From the NCBI GenBank assembly GCA_947476425.1, contig CANJQJ010000035.1, forward strand, positions 1-32,175: a stretch of DNA of 32,175 bases. The letters are read 5' to 3'. The first letter of the stretch is position 1, and each line of letters starts with the position of its first letter. The position numbers were made by a program, and so were the translations under genes. Shown piece by piece: positions 16,589 through 24,560 of the stretch. The notes below the pieces were generated by a model. It was not told where the DNA came from and ran no database searches. It saw nothing but the letters and a program-made list of their open reading frames with translations. The stretch comes from Sphingomonadaceae bacterium (GTDB lineage Bacteria; Pseudomonadota; Alphaproteobacteria; Sphingomonadales; Sphingomonadaceae).

Positions 16589-16719
16589 TGCAAAAATTGC
16601 AACTAGGAATGTTCACTTCGCACTTGCAGAAAAACCGTTGCGGTCGCAAAAAGATCCTGCCTTTCAGGCATCCTCTCCTAAAACTTTTACGGGGCCGGTT
16701 TTTCCGGCCCCTTTTTTTT
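16589..16719 (+). ncRNA. Candidate small RNA (about 130 nt)
   Basis: The stretch between a good promoter (16555-16582) and a perfect intrinsic terminator (16691-16719) contains no closed reading frame: the frame opening at 16610 runs through the terminator without a stop. It can fold into a series of small hairpins: TGCAA/TTGCA (16589-16601), ACCG/CGGT (16634-16644) and TGCCT/AGGCA (16658-16670). A single-stranded pyrimidine stretch CCTCTCC follows (16672-16678), then the terminator stem. An exposed CCTCTCC next to an intrinsic terminator is the layout of trans-acting alphaproteobacterial sRNAs that pair with ribosome binding sites. An alternative is an attenuated leader of the CDC48 gene, 122 bases downstream. 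I do not recognise the RNA family. Confidence 0.5.
16691..16719 (+). terminator. Strong intrinsic terminator
   Basis: GGGGCCGG (16691-16698) and CCGGCCCC (16704-16711) form a perfect 8-bp GC stem with a 5-T loop, followed by eight T residues (16712-16719). It is the clearest Rho-independent terminator in the window and acts on the plus strand, although no protein gene ends upstream of it. Confidence 0.85.
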
Positions 16720-16841
16720 GTCCCGCGATCTACGTATTTTTCCGGCCTTCCCAGTCTTTTTTTACGCAGACGGGATCGAAACCCCATCGAAACATCTTAT
16801 CTGTTTTCCCATCGGACAATCCGACGGACGGGGAGAGCTTC

Positions 16842-19145
16842 ATGGCAGACGGCGAAACTCCAGCAAAACGACTTCAGGTGGCCAACGCCCGACCAGATGA
16901 TGCCGGGCGCGGGCTCGCCCGATTGTCGCGCGCCGCAATGGCCGAAATCGGCATCGCCGAGGGCGATGTCATCGAAATTCTCGGCAAGCGTCCAACGCCC
17001 TCGCGCGCCGTCCACACCTATCCGGAGGACGAGGGCCTCGACATATTGCGCCTTGATGGCCTCCAGCGCGCCAACGCCGGCGTAGGCTCGGGCGATTTCG
17101 TCGAGATCCGCAAGGCCGAATCCCGCCCGGCCACGCGCGTAGTGTTCGCTCCGGCCCAGCAGAATCTCCGCCTCCAGGGCTCGGGCGAGGCATTGAAGCG
17201 CAGCTTCGGCCTCCGTCCGCTGACCACCGGAGATGTTGTTGCTACCGCCGGACAGCAGCGCGTCGATCGCGGCGACATGCCTCCCGCGCTCCAGCAGATG
17301 CTCAGCGCCCCCGCTTATGCACTCCAGGAAATCCGCCTGATGGTCGTTTCGACGAATCCCAAGGGGATCGTCCACATCACGCCGGAAACCGAAGTCGAAC
17401 TGCGTCCTGAATTCGAGGAAATCCACGAGGTTCGGCGCGCGGACGTAACTTATGACGATCTCGGCGGGCTCGGCACCACCATCGACCAGGTCCGCGAGAT
17501 GGTCGAGTTGCCGTTGCGCTATCCCGAACTGTTCCAGCGGCTCGGCGTCGATCCGCCCAAGGGCGTGCTGCTCCACGGCCCGCCCGGCACCGGCAAGACC
17601 CGGCTCGCCAAGGCGGTGGCCAATGAAAGCCATGCCGAATTCTTCCACATCGCTGGCCCCGAAATAATGGGTTCCGCCTATGGCGAGAGCGAGAAACGCC
17701 TGCGCGAAGTGTTCGAACAGGCTGCCAAGGCTGCGCCGTCGATCATTTTCATCGACGAGATCGATTCGATCGCTCCAAAGCGCTCGCAGGTGACTGGCGA
17801 GGCTGAAAAGCGGTTGGTCGCGCAGTTGCTCACCCTGATGGACGGGCTGGAGCCGCGACAGAATACGGTTGTCATCGCCGCCACCAACCGTCCGGAAGCC
17901 ATTGACGAGGCATTGCGTCGGCCCGGCCGGTTCGATCGCGAAATCGTCATCGGCGTACCGGACGATCGCGGCCGTCGCGAAATTCTCGGCATCCACACCC
18001 GAGGCATGCCGCTCGGTGAAACCGTTGATCTCGATGAACTCGCGCGCACGACCTACGGCTTTGTCGGCGCCGATCTCGCGGCACTGGTGCGCGAGGCGGC
18101 GATCGAGGCCGTACGTGGCATCATGCCGCAGCTGAACCTTGCGGAGGGCACAATCCCCCCCGAGGTGCTCGATACGCTCTCAGTAACGCGTGATGACTTC
18201 CTGGGTGCACTCAAGCGCGTCCAGCCATCGGCGATGCGCGAGGTGATGGTCCAGGCACCTGACGTTCGCTGGACCGACGTGGGCGGGCTCGATGCGGCGC
18301 GCGAGAAGTTGCGCGAAGGCGTGGAGTTGCCGCTGAAGAACCCCGAGGCATTTCGTCGGCTCGGTATCCGCCCAGCCAAGGGCTTCCTGCTTTACGGCCC
18401 ACCCGGCACCGGCAAGACATTGCTTGCCAAGGCGGTGGCTCGTGAAGCGCAGGCCAATTTCATCGCGACAAAGTCGAGCGACCTGCTCTCCAAATGGTAT
18501 GGCGAGAGCGAGCAGCAAATCGCCCGGCTGTTTGCCCGCGCCCGCCAGGTCGCGCCGACGGTGATCTTCTTCGACGAACTCGATTCGCTTGTACCGGCAC
18601 GCGGCGGTGGCCTCGGCGAGCCACAGGTCACGGAGCGCGTCGTCAACACAATTCTTGCCGAAATGGATGGGCTCGAGGAGTTGCAGTCGGTGGTGGTGAT
18701 CGGGGCAACCAATCGACCGAACCTGATCGATCCGGCGCTGTTGCGGCCAGGGCGGTTCGACGAACTTATCTATGTAAGCGTTCCAGATCGCGAAGGCCGC
18801 AAGCGCATCCTGGGCATCCATAGTGCCAGCATGCCACTGGCCGACGACGTTGATCTTGACGACCTCGCCGATCGTACCGAGCGCTTCACCGGAGCTGACC
18901 TCGAGGATCTGGTGCGTCGCGCCGGGCTGAATGCCCTGCGGGAATCGATCGATTCGGCACTGGTCACCGCCGCGCACTTTGAAGCGGCGCTGGGCGATAC
19001 GCGCGCGTCGGTCACGCCGGAGATCGAGCGTGAATATGAGCAGATGGCATCACGCCTGAAGCAGGATTCGATCTCGCTTCAACCGATCGGTTTCGTCAGC
19101 CCGGGGATGCTAAAGCCACGGGATGCGACCAAGGCCGACAGTTGA
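16842..19145 (+). CDS. CDC48/p97-family AAA+ ATPase
   Basis: The 767-residue protein has the complete CDC48/VCP order: an N domain (double-psi-barrel plus CDC48 domain 2, about 1-205), a D1 AAA module and a D2 AAA module. D1 has Walker A GPPGTGKT (246-253) and Walker B IIFIDEID; D2 has Walker A GPPGTGKT (519-526) and Walker B VIFFDELD. Both modules keep the second region of homology with arginine fingers (TNRPEAIDEALRRPGRFDRE and TNRPNLIDPALLRPGRFDEL). p97-type hexamers unfold and extract proteins; the bacterial versions, present in some groups, are poorly studied. No ubiquitin-like partner or adaptor is adjacent. GGGGAG before the ATG at 16842 sets the start; the extension to 16572 crosses the terminator and is rejected. 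Confidence 0.93.
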   Translation: MADGETPAKRLQVANARPDDAGRGLARLSRAAMAEIGIAEGDVIEILGKRPTPSRAVHTYPEDEGLDILRLDGLQRANAGVGSGDFVEIRKAESRPATRVVFAPAQQNLRLQGSGEALKRSFGLRPLTTGDVVATAGQQRVDRGDMPPALQQMLSAPAYALQEIRLMVVSTNPKGIVHITPETEVELRPEFEEIHEVRRADVTYDDLGGLGTTIDQVREMVELPLRYPELFQRLGVDPPKGVLLHGPPGTGKTRLAKAVANESHAEFFHIAGPEIMGSAYGESEKRLREVFEQAAKAAPSIIFIDEIDSIAPKRSQVTGEAEKRLVAQLLTLMDGLEPRQNTVVIAATNRPEAIDEALRRPGRFDREIVIGVPDDRGRREILGIHTRGMPLGETVDLDELARTTYGFVGADLAALVREAAIEAVRGIMPQLNLAEGTIPPEVLDTLSVTRDDFLGALKRVQPSAMREVMVQAPDVRWTDVGGLDAAREKLREGVELPLKNPEAFRRLGIRPAKGFLLYGPPGTGKTLLAKAVAREAQANFIATKSSDLLSKWYGESEQQIARLFARARQVAPTVIFFDELDSLVPARGGGLGEPQVTERVVNTILAEMDGLEELQSVVVIGATNRPNLIDPALLRPGRFDELIYVSVPDREGRKRILGIHSASMPLADDVDLDDLADRTERFTGADLEDLVRRAGLNALRESIDSALVTAAHFEAALGDTRASVTPEIEREYEQMASRLKQDSISLQPIGFVSPGMLKPRDATKADS

Positions 19146-19245
19146 GTCATCCACCGCAAGATACTGCGCCCGGACCGGCGATGGCTTGCCTTTGTGCGCC
19201 GCATTTGCCAACGCTTGTCCGCAGCAGGATTAATCGGGAGCGTTC

Positions 19246-19872
19246 ATGACCATGTCGACCGGCGAAACGGCGCTAAAATCTCGCCGAAAGCTCCGGCTGC
19301 CGAACCTGCAAAACATTCCGATTGCATTGTTTTTCAAGGAATTTTGCAAGCACCCGGCGATGATCGGCTCGATCATTCCGTCTTCCGACAGGCTGATCGA
19401 GCGGATGCTTTCGCGCGTCGATTGGGAAAGAACGCGCGTGTTCGTCGAATATGGCCCGGGTGTCGGCACCATCACTCGCCCAATATTGGAACGGCTCAAG
19501 CCCGATGCGATGCTCATCGCGATAGACACCAATCCGGATTTTATCGCCTATCTTAAACGGACCATCGCCGATCCTCGCATCATCCTCGTCCATGGCTCGG
19601 CCGCCGACATCCGCTCGATCCTGGCGAGCCATGACCTCGAGCATGCCGATTATGTGCTTTCCGGCCTTCCTTTTTCGACGCTGCCTGCCGGCGTTGGGCC
19701 AGCTATCATGCGCGAAACCTATGCGGCGCTGCGCACGGGTGGCGCCTTCGTGGTCTATCAATATGCGCTCAAGGTATTGCGCCTGATGCGGCCCTATTTT
19801 GCCAATATCGACCGGGATTTCGAGCCGATCAACATCCCTCCTGCCCAGGTGTTCTGGGGCTGGAAGGACTGA
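19246..19872 (+). CDS. SAM-dependent methyltransferase, PmtA-like (phospholipid N-methyltransferase type)
   Basis: The 208-residue class I methyltransferase has motif I VEYGPGVGTIT (68-77), the acidic post-I residue Asp94 in LIAIDTNPDF and the motif IV region YVLSGLPFSTLP. The N-terminal segment FFKEFCKHPAMIGSIIPSS is the part typical of the rRNA-dimethylase-like PmtA family. Rhizobial-type PmtA converts phosphatidylethanolamine towards phosphatidylcholine; many sphingomonad homologues are simply annotated as methyltransferases, so the substrate is not certain. GGGAG lies 5 bases before the ATG at 19246. It ends three bases from the convergent cardiolipin synthase-like gene, which also points to phospholipid metabolism. 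Confidence 0.8.
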   Translation: MTMSTGETALKSRRKLRLPNLQNIPIALFFKEFCKHPAMIGSIIPSSDRLIERMLSRVDWERTRVFVEYGPGVGTITRPILERLKPDAMLIAIDTNPDFIAYLKRTIADPRIILVHGSAADIRSILASHDLEHADYVLSGLPFSTLPAGVGPAIMRETYAALRTGGAFVVYQYALKVLRLMRPYFANIDRDFEPINIPPAQVFWGWKD

Positions 19873-19875
19873 CTT

Positions 19876-21042
19876 TTAAGGCCACCGCCAGCGGAAATTG
19901 AGCCGGCGTGTTATCCGCGAATCGATCACCCCGACCAGCAGATACGCAAGCGACCATCGCAACCGCACGAGCCACGTTGACCGGCGGCGGTGAAGCGCCC
20001 GCGTAATACGCTTGGCGTCGCCACGCTCTTCAGCGGCATAGGCGCGCATGTGATCGGCAAATGCCCGATCCTCGATCCTGAGCATCAGTTCCAGATTGAG
20101 GAACAGGCTTCGCATGTCGAAATTTGCCGATCCAACATAGACCTCGTCATCGATGATGAGCAGCTTGGTGTGCAACCAGGCCTTTTCATATTCCCAGATC
20201 GCAACCCCATTGCGCAGCAGCCTGCGAAAGCTGTGTCGCGCCGCAGCGACCGTTATGTCGCTGTCAGATCGCCCTGCAGTCATCAGCCTCGCCTCGCCAC
20301 GCCTGGCGATCATCTCGATCCGGCGAAGCATGGCGGGATTGGGAATGAAATATGCGGAGATCAGATCAACGTTGGTCGCGGCGCCCAGATCTTGCTTGAC
20401 CGCACGAACCCAGGGATTGAGCCAGCGCGTCGGGCCGCCCATCAGCCAACGAACGCGGCCATTGGGTTCGCTCCATTCGCGCAACGCTCGCCGCAGTTCG
20501 CGCATTGGCGCGCGGGGCCGTACCGACCAGCGATTTAGAACGTCGTAATAGCCTGCCAGGCGCGCCGCCGCATGTCCTTCGACGAGCAGTCCGAGGTCAC
20601 GCCAGCGATCGGGGCCTTGATCGGTAAAATAGCGATCGGAGACGTTGAAGCCACCAATGAGCGCACGGTTTTCGTCGGCCAGTGCCATCTTCTGGTGATT
20701 GCGCAACAGATAGCGGCGACCGAATCGTGGAAGAAACCGACAGACGCTCGCTCCATTATCCTTGAGCGGAGCAAGGAAGGCATCGCTCACGCTGCTACCG
20801 AAACCGTCGATGGTCAGCGATACGGTGACGCCGCGCGATAGAGCCGCAACAAGCGCATCGCGCACCACCGTGCCCGACGCGTCCTCTGCGAATATGTAGT
20901 AGAACAGCCGCAGGCTGCTCCGTGCACCCTGGATCAACTCAGTCAGCGCACCCAGCAACTCAGGCCCGTCGGAAATCGGGGTCAGCACGACATCGTCGAC
21001 AGTGAACCGGGCAGGGCTAGTCAGGACCGTTGGCATTGACAT
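19876..21042 (-). CDS. Phospholipase D-like protein, cardiolipin synthase type
   Basis: This 388-residue protein has two PLD catalytic HxKxxxxD motifs: His116-Lys118-Asp123 (HQKMALAD followed by GGFN) and His291-Lys293-Asp298 (HTKLLIIDD followed by VGSANFD). The spacing and the partner sequences DRWRDLGL and [12 protein letters not shown] match ClsB/ClsC-type cardiolipin synthases, which transfer phosphatidyl groups between phospholipids. It lacks the N-terminal pair of membrane helices of ClsA, which supports the B/C type. The C-terminus has a short hydrophobic stretch ([12 protein letters not shown]) that may anchor it to the membrane. Two ATGs (21042 and 21036) follow a GGGA. It diverges from rpoZ by 65 bases. 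Confidence 0.87.
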   Translation of the reverse strand: MSMPTVLTSPARFTVDDVVLTPISDGPELLGALTELIQGARSSLRLFYYIFAEDASGTVVRDALVAALSRGVTVSLTIDGFGSSVSDAFLAPLKDNGASVCRFLPRFGRRYLLRNHQKMALADENRALIGGFNVSDRYFTDQGPDRWRDLGLLVEGHAAARLAGYYDVLNRWSVRPRAPMRELRRALREWSEPNGRVRWLMGGPTRWLNPWVRAVKQDLGAATNVDLISAYFIPNPAMLRRIEMIARRGEARLMTAGRSDSDITVAAARHSFRRLLRNGVAIWEYEKAWLHTKLLIIDDEVYVGSANFDMRSLFLNLELMLRIEDRAFADHMRAYAAEERGDAKRITRALHRRRSTWLVRLRWSLAYLLVGVIDSRITRRLNFRWRWP

Positions 21043-21107
21043 TCCCGGTCCCGGCTGGTAGCCGCCCCGCTTCCAATAAGCCCTGTAATACAGCGGAGCG
21101 TTTCAAT

Positions 21108-21449
21108 ATGGCGCGCGTAACCGTCGAGGATTGCGTCGACAAGGTCTCCAACCGGTTCGATCTGGTTTTGCTTGCCGCTCAGCGTGCACGGCAGATCTCG
21201 TCGGGTGCCGAACTCACGCTCGATCGCGATCGGGACAAGAATCCCGTCGTCGCGCTTCGCGAAATCGCCGAGGAAACTGTCATTCCCGACGATCTTCACG
21301 AAGCCGTGGTCTCCGGACTGCAGCGGCTCCGCGTCGACGATGACGATGCCCCGGATGAAATCGGCTCGCTCAGCGCGTCGGCTGAAGCGCTGCGGCTCAC
21401 CGCCGCCGCGCCGCCGCGCAACCAGAATGTCGGTCCCGACTACGATTGA
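21108..21449 (+). CDS. rpoZ: RNA polymerase omega subunit
   Basis: The 113-residue protein starts [20 protein letters not shown] and continues [20 protein letters not shown] and [15 protein letters not shown], the standard omega core. Omega supports assembly of the beta-prime subunit and forms part of a ppGpp-binding site in proteobacterial RNA polymerase. The tail beyond residue 75 is acidic and then Ala/Pro-rich, as is common in alphaproteobacteria. GGAG (7-8 bases upstream) sets the start at 21108. The rel gene, whose product makes ppGpp, follows 600 bases downstream with an hxlR gene wedged in between on the other strand. The last 10 bases overlap the end of that gene. Confidence 0.96.
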   Translation: MARVTVEDCVDKVSNRFDLVLLAAQRARQISSGAELTLDRDRDKNPVVALREIAEETVIPDDLHEAVVSGLQRLRVDDDDAPDEIGSLSASAEALRLTAAAPPRNQNVGPDYD

Positions 21450-21901
21450 TCGATCTCTTGGCGATCGACCCAAGCTAGATCGTTAGGTCCCAGCGGGCGG
21501 CCATCGGCTGCCTGCACTAGGATTTCACGGACTGGCTTGCGATCGCGGGAATCGACCAGCACTGGATTGCTGGGAGAGCAGGATTCCCATCGCTCTCCCC
21601 ACTGGCGAAGCGCAAGCAAAGTCGGCAGCAGCGCCTCGCCTTTCGGAGTCAGCTGATAATTGACTTTGCGGCGATCGCCCGGAAAGGCGCGCCGTTCCAA
21701 TATGCCATGATGGACGAGCTTCGCCAGTCGGCTGGCGAGGATGTTCCTGGCAATGCCGAGCTGGCCCTGGAACTGCTCGAAATGGCTGAGGCCGCGAAAT
21801 GCCCCGCGCAGGATCAAGAACGCCCAGCGTTCCCCCATCGCCTCCAGGGCCGGGGGAAGGCCACATTCGCCCAGACTGCGTTTCAGGTCCTCGTCATCCA
21901 T
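21440..21901 (-). CDS. HxlR family transcriptional regulator
   Basis: The 153-residue winged-helix regulator shows the HxlR/DUF24 pattern: a Cys near the N-terminus (Cys13 in [16 protein letters not shown]), [18 protein letters not shown], then [20 protein letters not shown] and [21 protein letters not shown] roughly 40-residue C-terminal extension follows the usual domain ([17 protein letters not shown]). HxlR proteins are homodimers that often sense thiol or carbonyl stress through the N-terminal Cys. The start at 21901 opens directly onto the domain; longer antisense extensions run through rel and are not real. It diverges from rel over 150 bases and overlaps the end of rpoZ by 10 bases. 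Its target gene is not evident. Confidence 0.85.
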   Translation of the reverse strand: MDDEDLKRSLGECGLPPALEAMGERWAFLILRGAFRGLSHFEQFQGQLGIARNILASRLAKLVHHGILERRAFPGDRRKVNYQLTPKGEALLPTLLALRQWGERWESCSPSNPVLVDSRDRKPVREILVQAADGRPLGPNDLAWVDRQEIDQS

Positions 21902-22051
21902 ATTGTAACCTAGATAAGGTCTATTGCCTCGGGGACCAAGCGCTAAGGTAGCCCTAGCGGTGCCGTTGAAATCCTCCATCGCGATGCCAGTATCCCATAC
22001 CAAAGCTTCTTTTTGTTGCATCTGCGAGCCCATGCGCCCCATCATGGCGCC

Positions 22052-24145
22052 GTGCTGAGACAATATGAACTTGTAGAACGCGTGAAGGGCTATGACCCGG
22101 ACGCCGATGAGGCGTTGATCAATCGCGCCTATGTCTTTTCGATGCAGGCACATGGCAGCCAGAAACGGGCAAGCGGGGATCCTTATTTCAGCCACCCGAT
22201 CGAGGTGGCGGGCATTTTGACTGATCTCCACCTCGACGATGAATCGATCGTTACGGCACTGCTCCACGATACGATCGAGGATACGCTCGCCACGGCCGAG
22301 CAGATCGAGAAGAGTTTCGGGCCCAACATCGCGCGGCTGGTTGACGGGGTCACGAAACTTTCGAAGATCGAGGCGCAGACCGAAAACGAGCGCGCCGCCG
22401 AAAATCTGCGCAAGTTCCTTCTTGCCATGTCCGACGACATCCGGGTCCTGCTCGTCAAGCTTGCCGACCGCCTGCACAACATGCGGACGCTGCATTATAT
22501 TCCTTCCGTCGAGAAGCGGCGGAGGATCGCCCGCGAGACGCTCGATATCTATGCACCGCTTGCCGAGCGCATCGGCATGTACGAGTTCATGAAGGAAATG
22601 CAGGAGCTCGCCTTTCGGGAGATCGAGCCCGATGCCTATGCTTCGATCGTGAAGTGGCTCGAGCATCTCCACGAGGGCGGCGGCAATCTGATTGCGCGGA
22701 TCGGCTCGGGGGTTCGCCTGCTGCTCGGCCGGAGCGGGATCAAGGCCGAGGTCCAGGGGCGCGAAAAGCATCCCTACTCGATCTGGCGCAAGATGGCGGA
22801 ACGCCACATCAGCTTCGAGCAATTGTCCGACGTGATGGCGTTCCGGGTGATCGTCAACAATGTCGAGGAATGCTATCAGGCGCTCGGCCTGATCCACCAG
22901 AAATGGCCGATGGTTCCCGGCCGCTTCAAGGATTATGTCTCGACGCCGAAGCGCAACGGCTATCGATCGCTCCACACTTCGGTGATCCATTCCGAGAAAA
23001 TGCGGATCGAGATCCAGATCCGCACCGCCGAAATGCATGCCCAGGCCGAATTCGGGCTCGCCGCCCACTGGGCGTACAAGCAGGAGGACATCTCCCAGCC
23101 GGACGCCCATGTCAGCTGGATCCGCGACCTCATCGAGATTCTGGATCATGCAGATACGCCCGAGGAGTTGCTCGAACATACCCGCATGGCGATGTACCAG
23201 GATCGCATCTTCGCCTTCACGCCGACCGGCGAACTGATCCAGCTCCCCAAGGGCGCGACCCCGGTTGACTTCGCCTATGCCGTCCACACCGATCTTGGCG
23301 ACCAGACCGTCGGCGCTAAGGTCAATGGCCGGGTCGTCCCGTTGCGCACGCCGATCGAGAATGGCGACCAGGTCGAGATCCTGCGTTCCAAGGCGCAGGA
23401 GCCCGAGGTCGGATGGCTCAATTTCGTGACGACCGGCAAGGCGCGCGCAGCGATCCGGCGCTATGTTCGCCACCGCGAGCGCGACGAACTCGTCGCGCTT
23501 GGCCGCAAATTCTACGACGAGATCGTCCAGCGGCTGCCCGCGCAACTCGGCCAGGAAGCGCTCGCGCTTGCCTGCCGCCGGCTCAACCTGATCGATGCGG
23601 AAGCGCTGATGGAGGCGATCGCCCGGCGCACGCTGACCGACGCGCAGGTGATGGAAGCGCTGATGCCCGGCTCGGTTGGCAGCGACGCCAGCGCCCCCTT
23701 CCAGGGCCAGCGGCAGGCAATCTCGATCCGCGGCCTCACCCCGGGCGTTGCCTATGATCTTGCGACCTGCTGCCACCCAGTGCCGGGCGATCGAATCGTC
23801 GGGTTGCGCAAGCCAGGTGAATCGGTCGAGGTCCACGCGATCGACTGTCCGAAGCTGGCGGACGGAGTCGATGCCGACTGGGTCGATCTCGCCTGGGGCG
23901 ACGGATCGGACGGCGGCACCGCCCAGCTTTCGATGATCCTCAAGAACGAAGCCGGCGCACTCGGCGTGGCATCGAGCATCCTTGGGGCGCACGGCGCGAA
24001 TATCGTCAACCTGACGATGTCGCACCGCGACTCGAGTTTCCACACCTACCTCGTCACGATCGAGGTGCGCGACGTCCAGCACCTGATGCGAATCATTGCC
24101 GCGCTGCGCGCTGCCGAGGCGGTAAGCCAGGCGGAACGAGTCTAG
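22052..24145 (+). CDS. rel: Bifunctional (p)ppGpp synthetase/hydrolase (Rel/SpoT)
   Basis: The 697-residue RelA/SpoT homologue has all domains. The HD hydrolase (about 20-180) shows His48 in FSHPIEVAG and the His72-Asp73/Glu76-Asp77 motif of LLHDTIEDT. The synthetase (about 230-380) shows HPYSIWRKM and RFKDYVSTPKRNGYRSLHTS. The TGS domain shows RIFAFTPTGELIQLPKGATP, and a C-terminal ACT domain shows IRGLTPGVAYD and the tail LKNEAGALGVASSILGAHGA. The RFKD motif marks the bifunctional class rather than the synthetase-only ExDD class. It controls the stringent response by making and degrading ppGpp. The GTG at 22052 (MLRQYELVERVK) matches the usual N-terminus; a TTG at 22013 would add 13 unconserved residues. 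Confidence 0.95.
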   Translation: MLRQYELVERVKGYDPDADEALINRAYVFSMQAHGSQKRASGDPYFSHPIEVAGILTDLHLDDESIVTALLHDTIEDTLATAEQIEKSFGPNIARLVDGVTKLSKIEAQTENERAAENLRKFLLAMSDDIRVLLVKLADRLHNMRTLHYIPSVEKRRRIARETLDIYAPLAERIGMYEFMKEMQELAFREIEPDAYASIVKWLEHLHEGGGNLIARIGSGVRLLLGRSGIKAEVQGREKHPYSIWRKMAERHISFEQLSDVMAFRVIVNNVEECYQALGLIHQKWPMVPGRFKDYVSTPKRNGYRSLHTSVIHSEKMRIEIQIRTAEMHAQAEFGLAAHWAYKQEDISQPDAHVSWIRDLIEILDHADTPEELLEHTRMAMYQDRIFAFTPTGELIQLPKGATPVDFAYAVHTDLGDQTVGAKVNGRVVPLRTPIENGDQVEILRSKAQEPEVGWLNFVTTGKARAAIRRYVRHRERDELVALGRKFYDEIVQRLPAQLGQEALALACRRLNLIDAEALMEAIARRTLTDAQVMEALMPGSVGSDASAPFQGQRQAISIRGLTPGVAYDLATCCHPVPGDRIVGLRKPGESVEVHAIDCPKLADGVDADWVDLAWGDGSDGGTAQLSMILKNEAGALGVASSILGAHGANIVNLTMSHRDSSFHTYLVTIEVRDVQHLMRIIAALRAAEAVSQAERV

Positions 24146-24560
24146 GCTTACGATCACAATAGTCACGCATATCGCGTTACAAACGCGCGCGAATGCGCCC
24201 AGAAACATAATTATATTACAACGCAGATCGGACGCGATTTTTTGCGGGAGCGAAATGATTCCGGCGTACGAACGATGCGTCACCATGATTCGCTATCTAA
24301 CTGATTAGATTAGGTGTAGGACAGCGATTAATTGGCCTTCGCCAGTTCAGCGCGCAAAATCTGTTGCTCCTGCGAAGCGACAAAATTCGACCGATCCTCG
24401 GCCCAGCATGCCTGATTGGTAACGCATTGTGCCCGGCGCCCATTTTCGGCGCTCACAACCCTCAACTTGCCTCAAATCAAGGCAAGCGGTCGCACGCCAG
24501 ACCTTCGCACCCGCAACCGGATCGCGGTTTGCAGCGTTAGGCATTTCGGAGACAGCATTT
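24146..24560 (+). other. Non-coding leader between rel and the GT4/GH130 genes
   Basis: These 415 bases contain no gene I can support. They hold an AT-rich stretch (24206-24222), an uncertain 17-codon open frame with a GGGAG site (24255-24308), a perfect CGCGTT/AACGCG inverted repeat (24173-24187) and a 7-7-7 inverted repeat at 24466-24486. It probably carries the promoter of the downstream pair; no clear -35/-10 pair stands out. I see no intrinsic terminator for rel. Confidence 0.5.
24466..24486. repeat. 7-7-7 inverted repeat upstream of the GT4 gene (possible operator)
   Basis: CTTGCCT (24466-24472) and AGGCAAG (24480-24486) are perfect inverted copies separated by 7 bases, and sit 75-95 bases before the ATG at 24561. 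The shape suits a dimeric regulator site or an mRNA hairpin. There is only one copy, so this is tentative. Confidence 0.35.

Noticed and set aside
16720-16841. Heat-shock-type promoter before the CDC48 gene (CCCCATCG at 16782)
   Set aside because: No CTTGAAA-like -35 element lies at the right distance.
21902-24286. Very long minus-strand open frame antisense to rel, continuous with the HxlR gene
   Set aside because: It mirrors the codon pattern of rel, has no family features beyond the HxlR part (21440-21901), and results from high GC with few stops.
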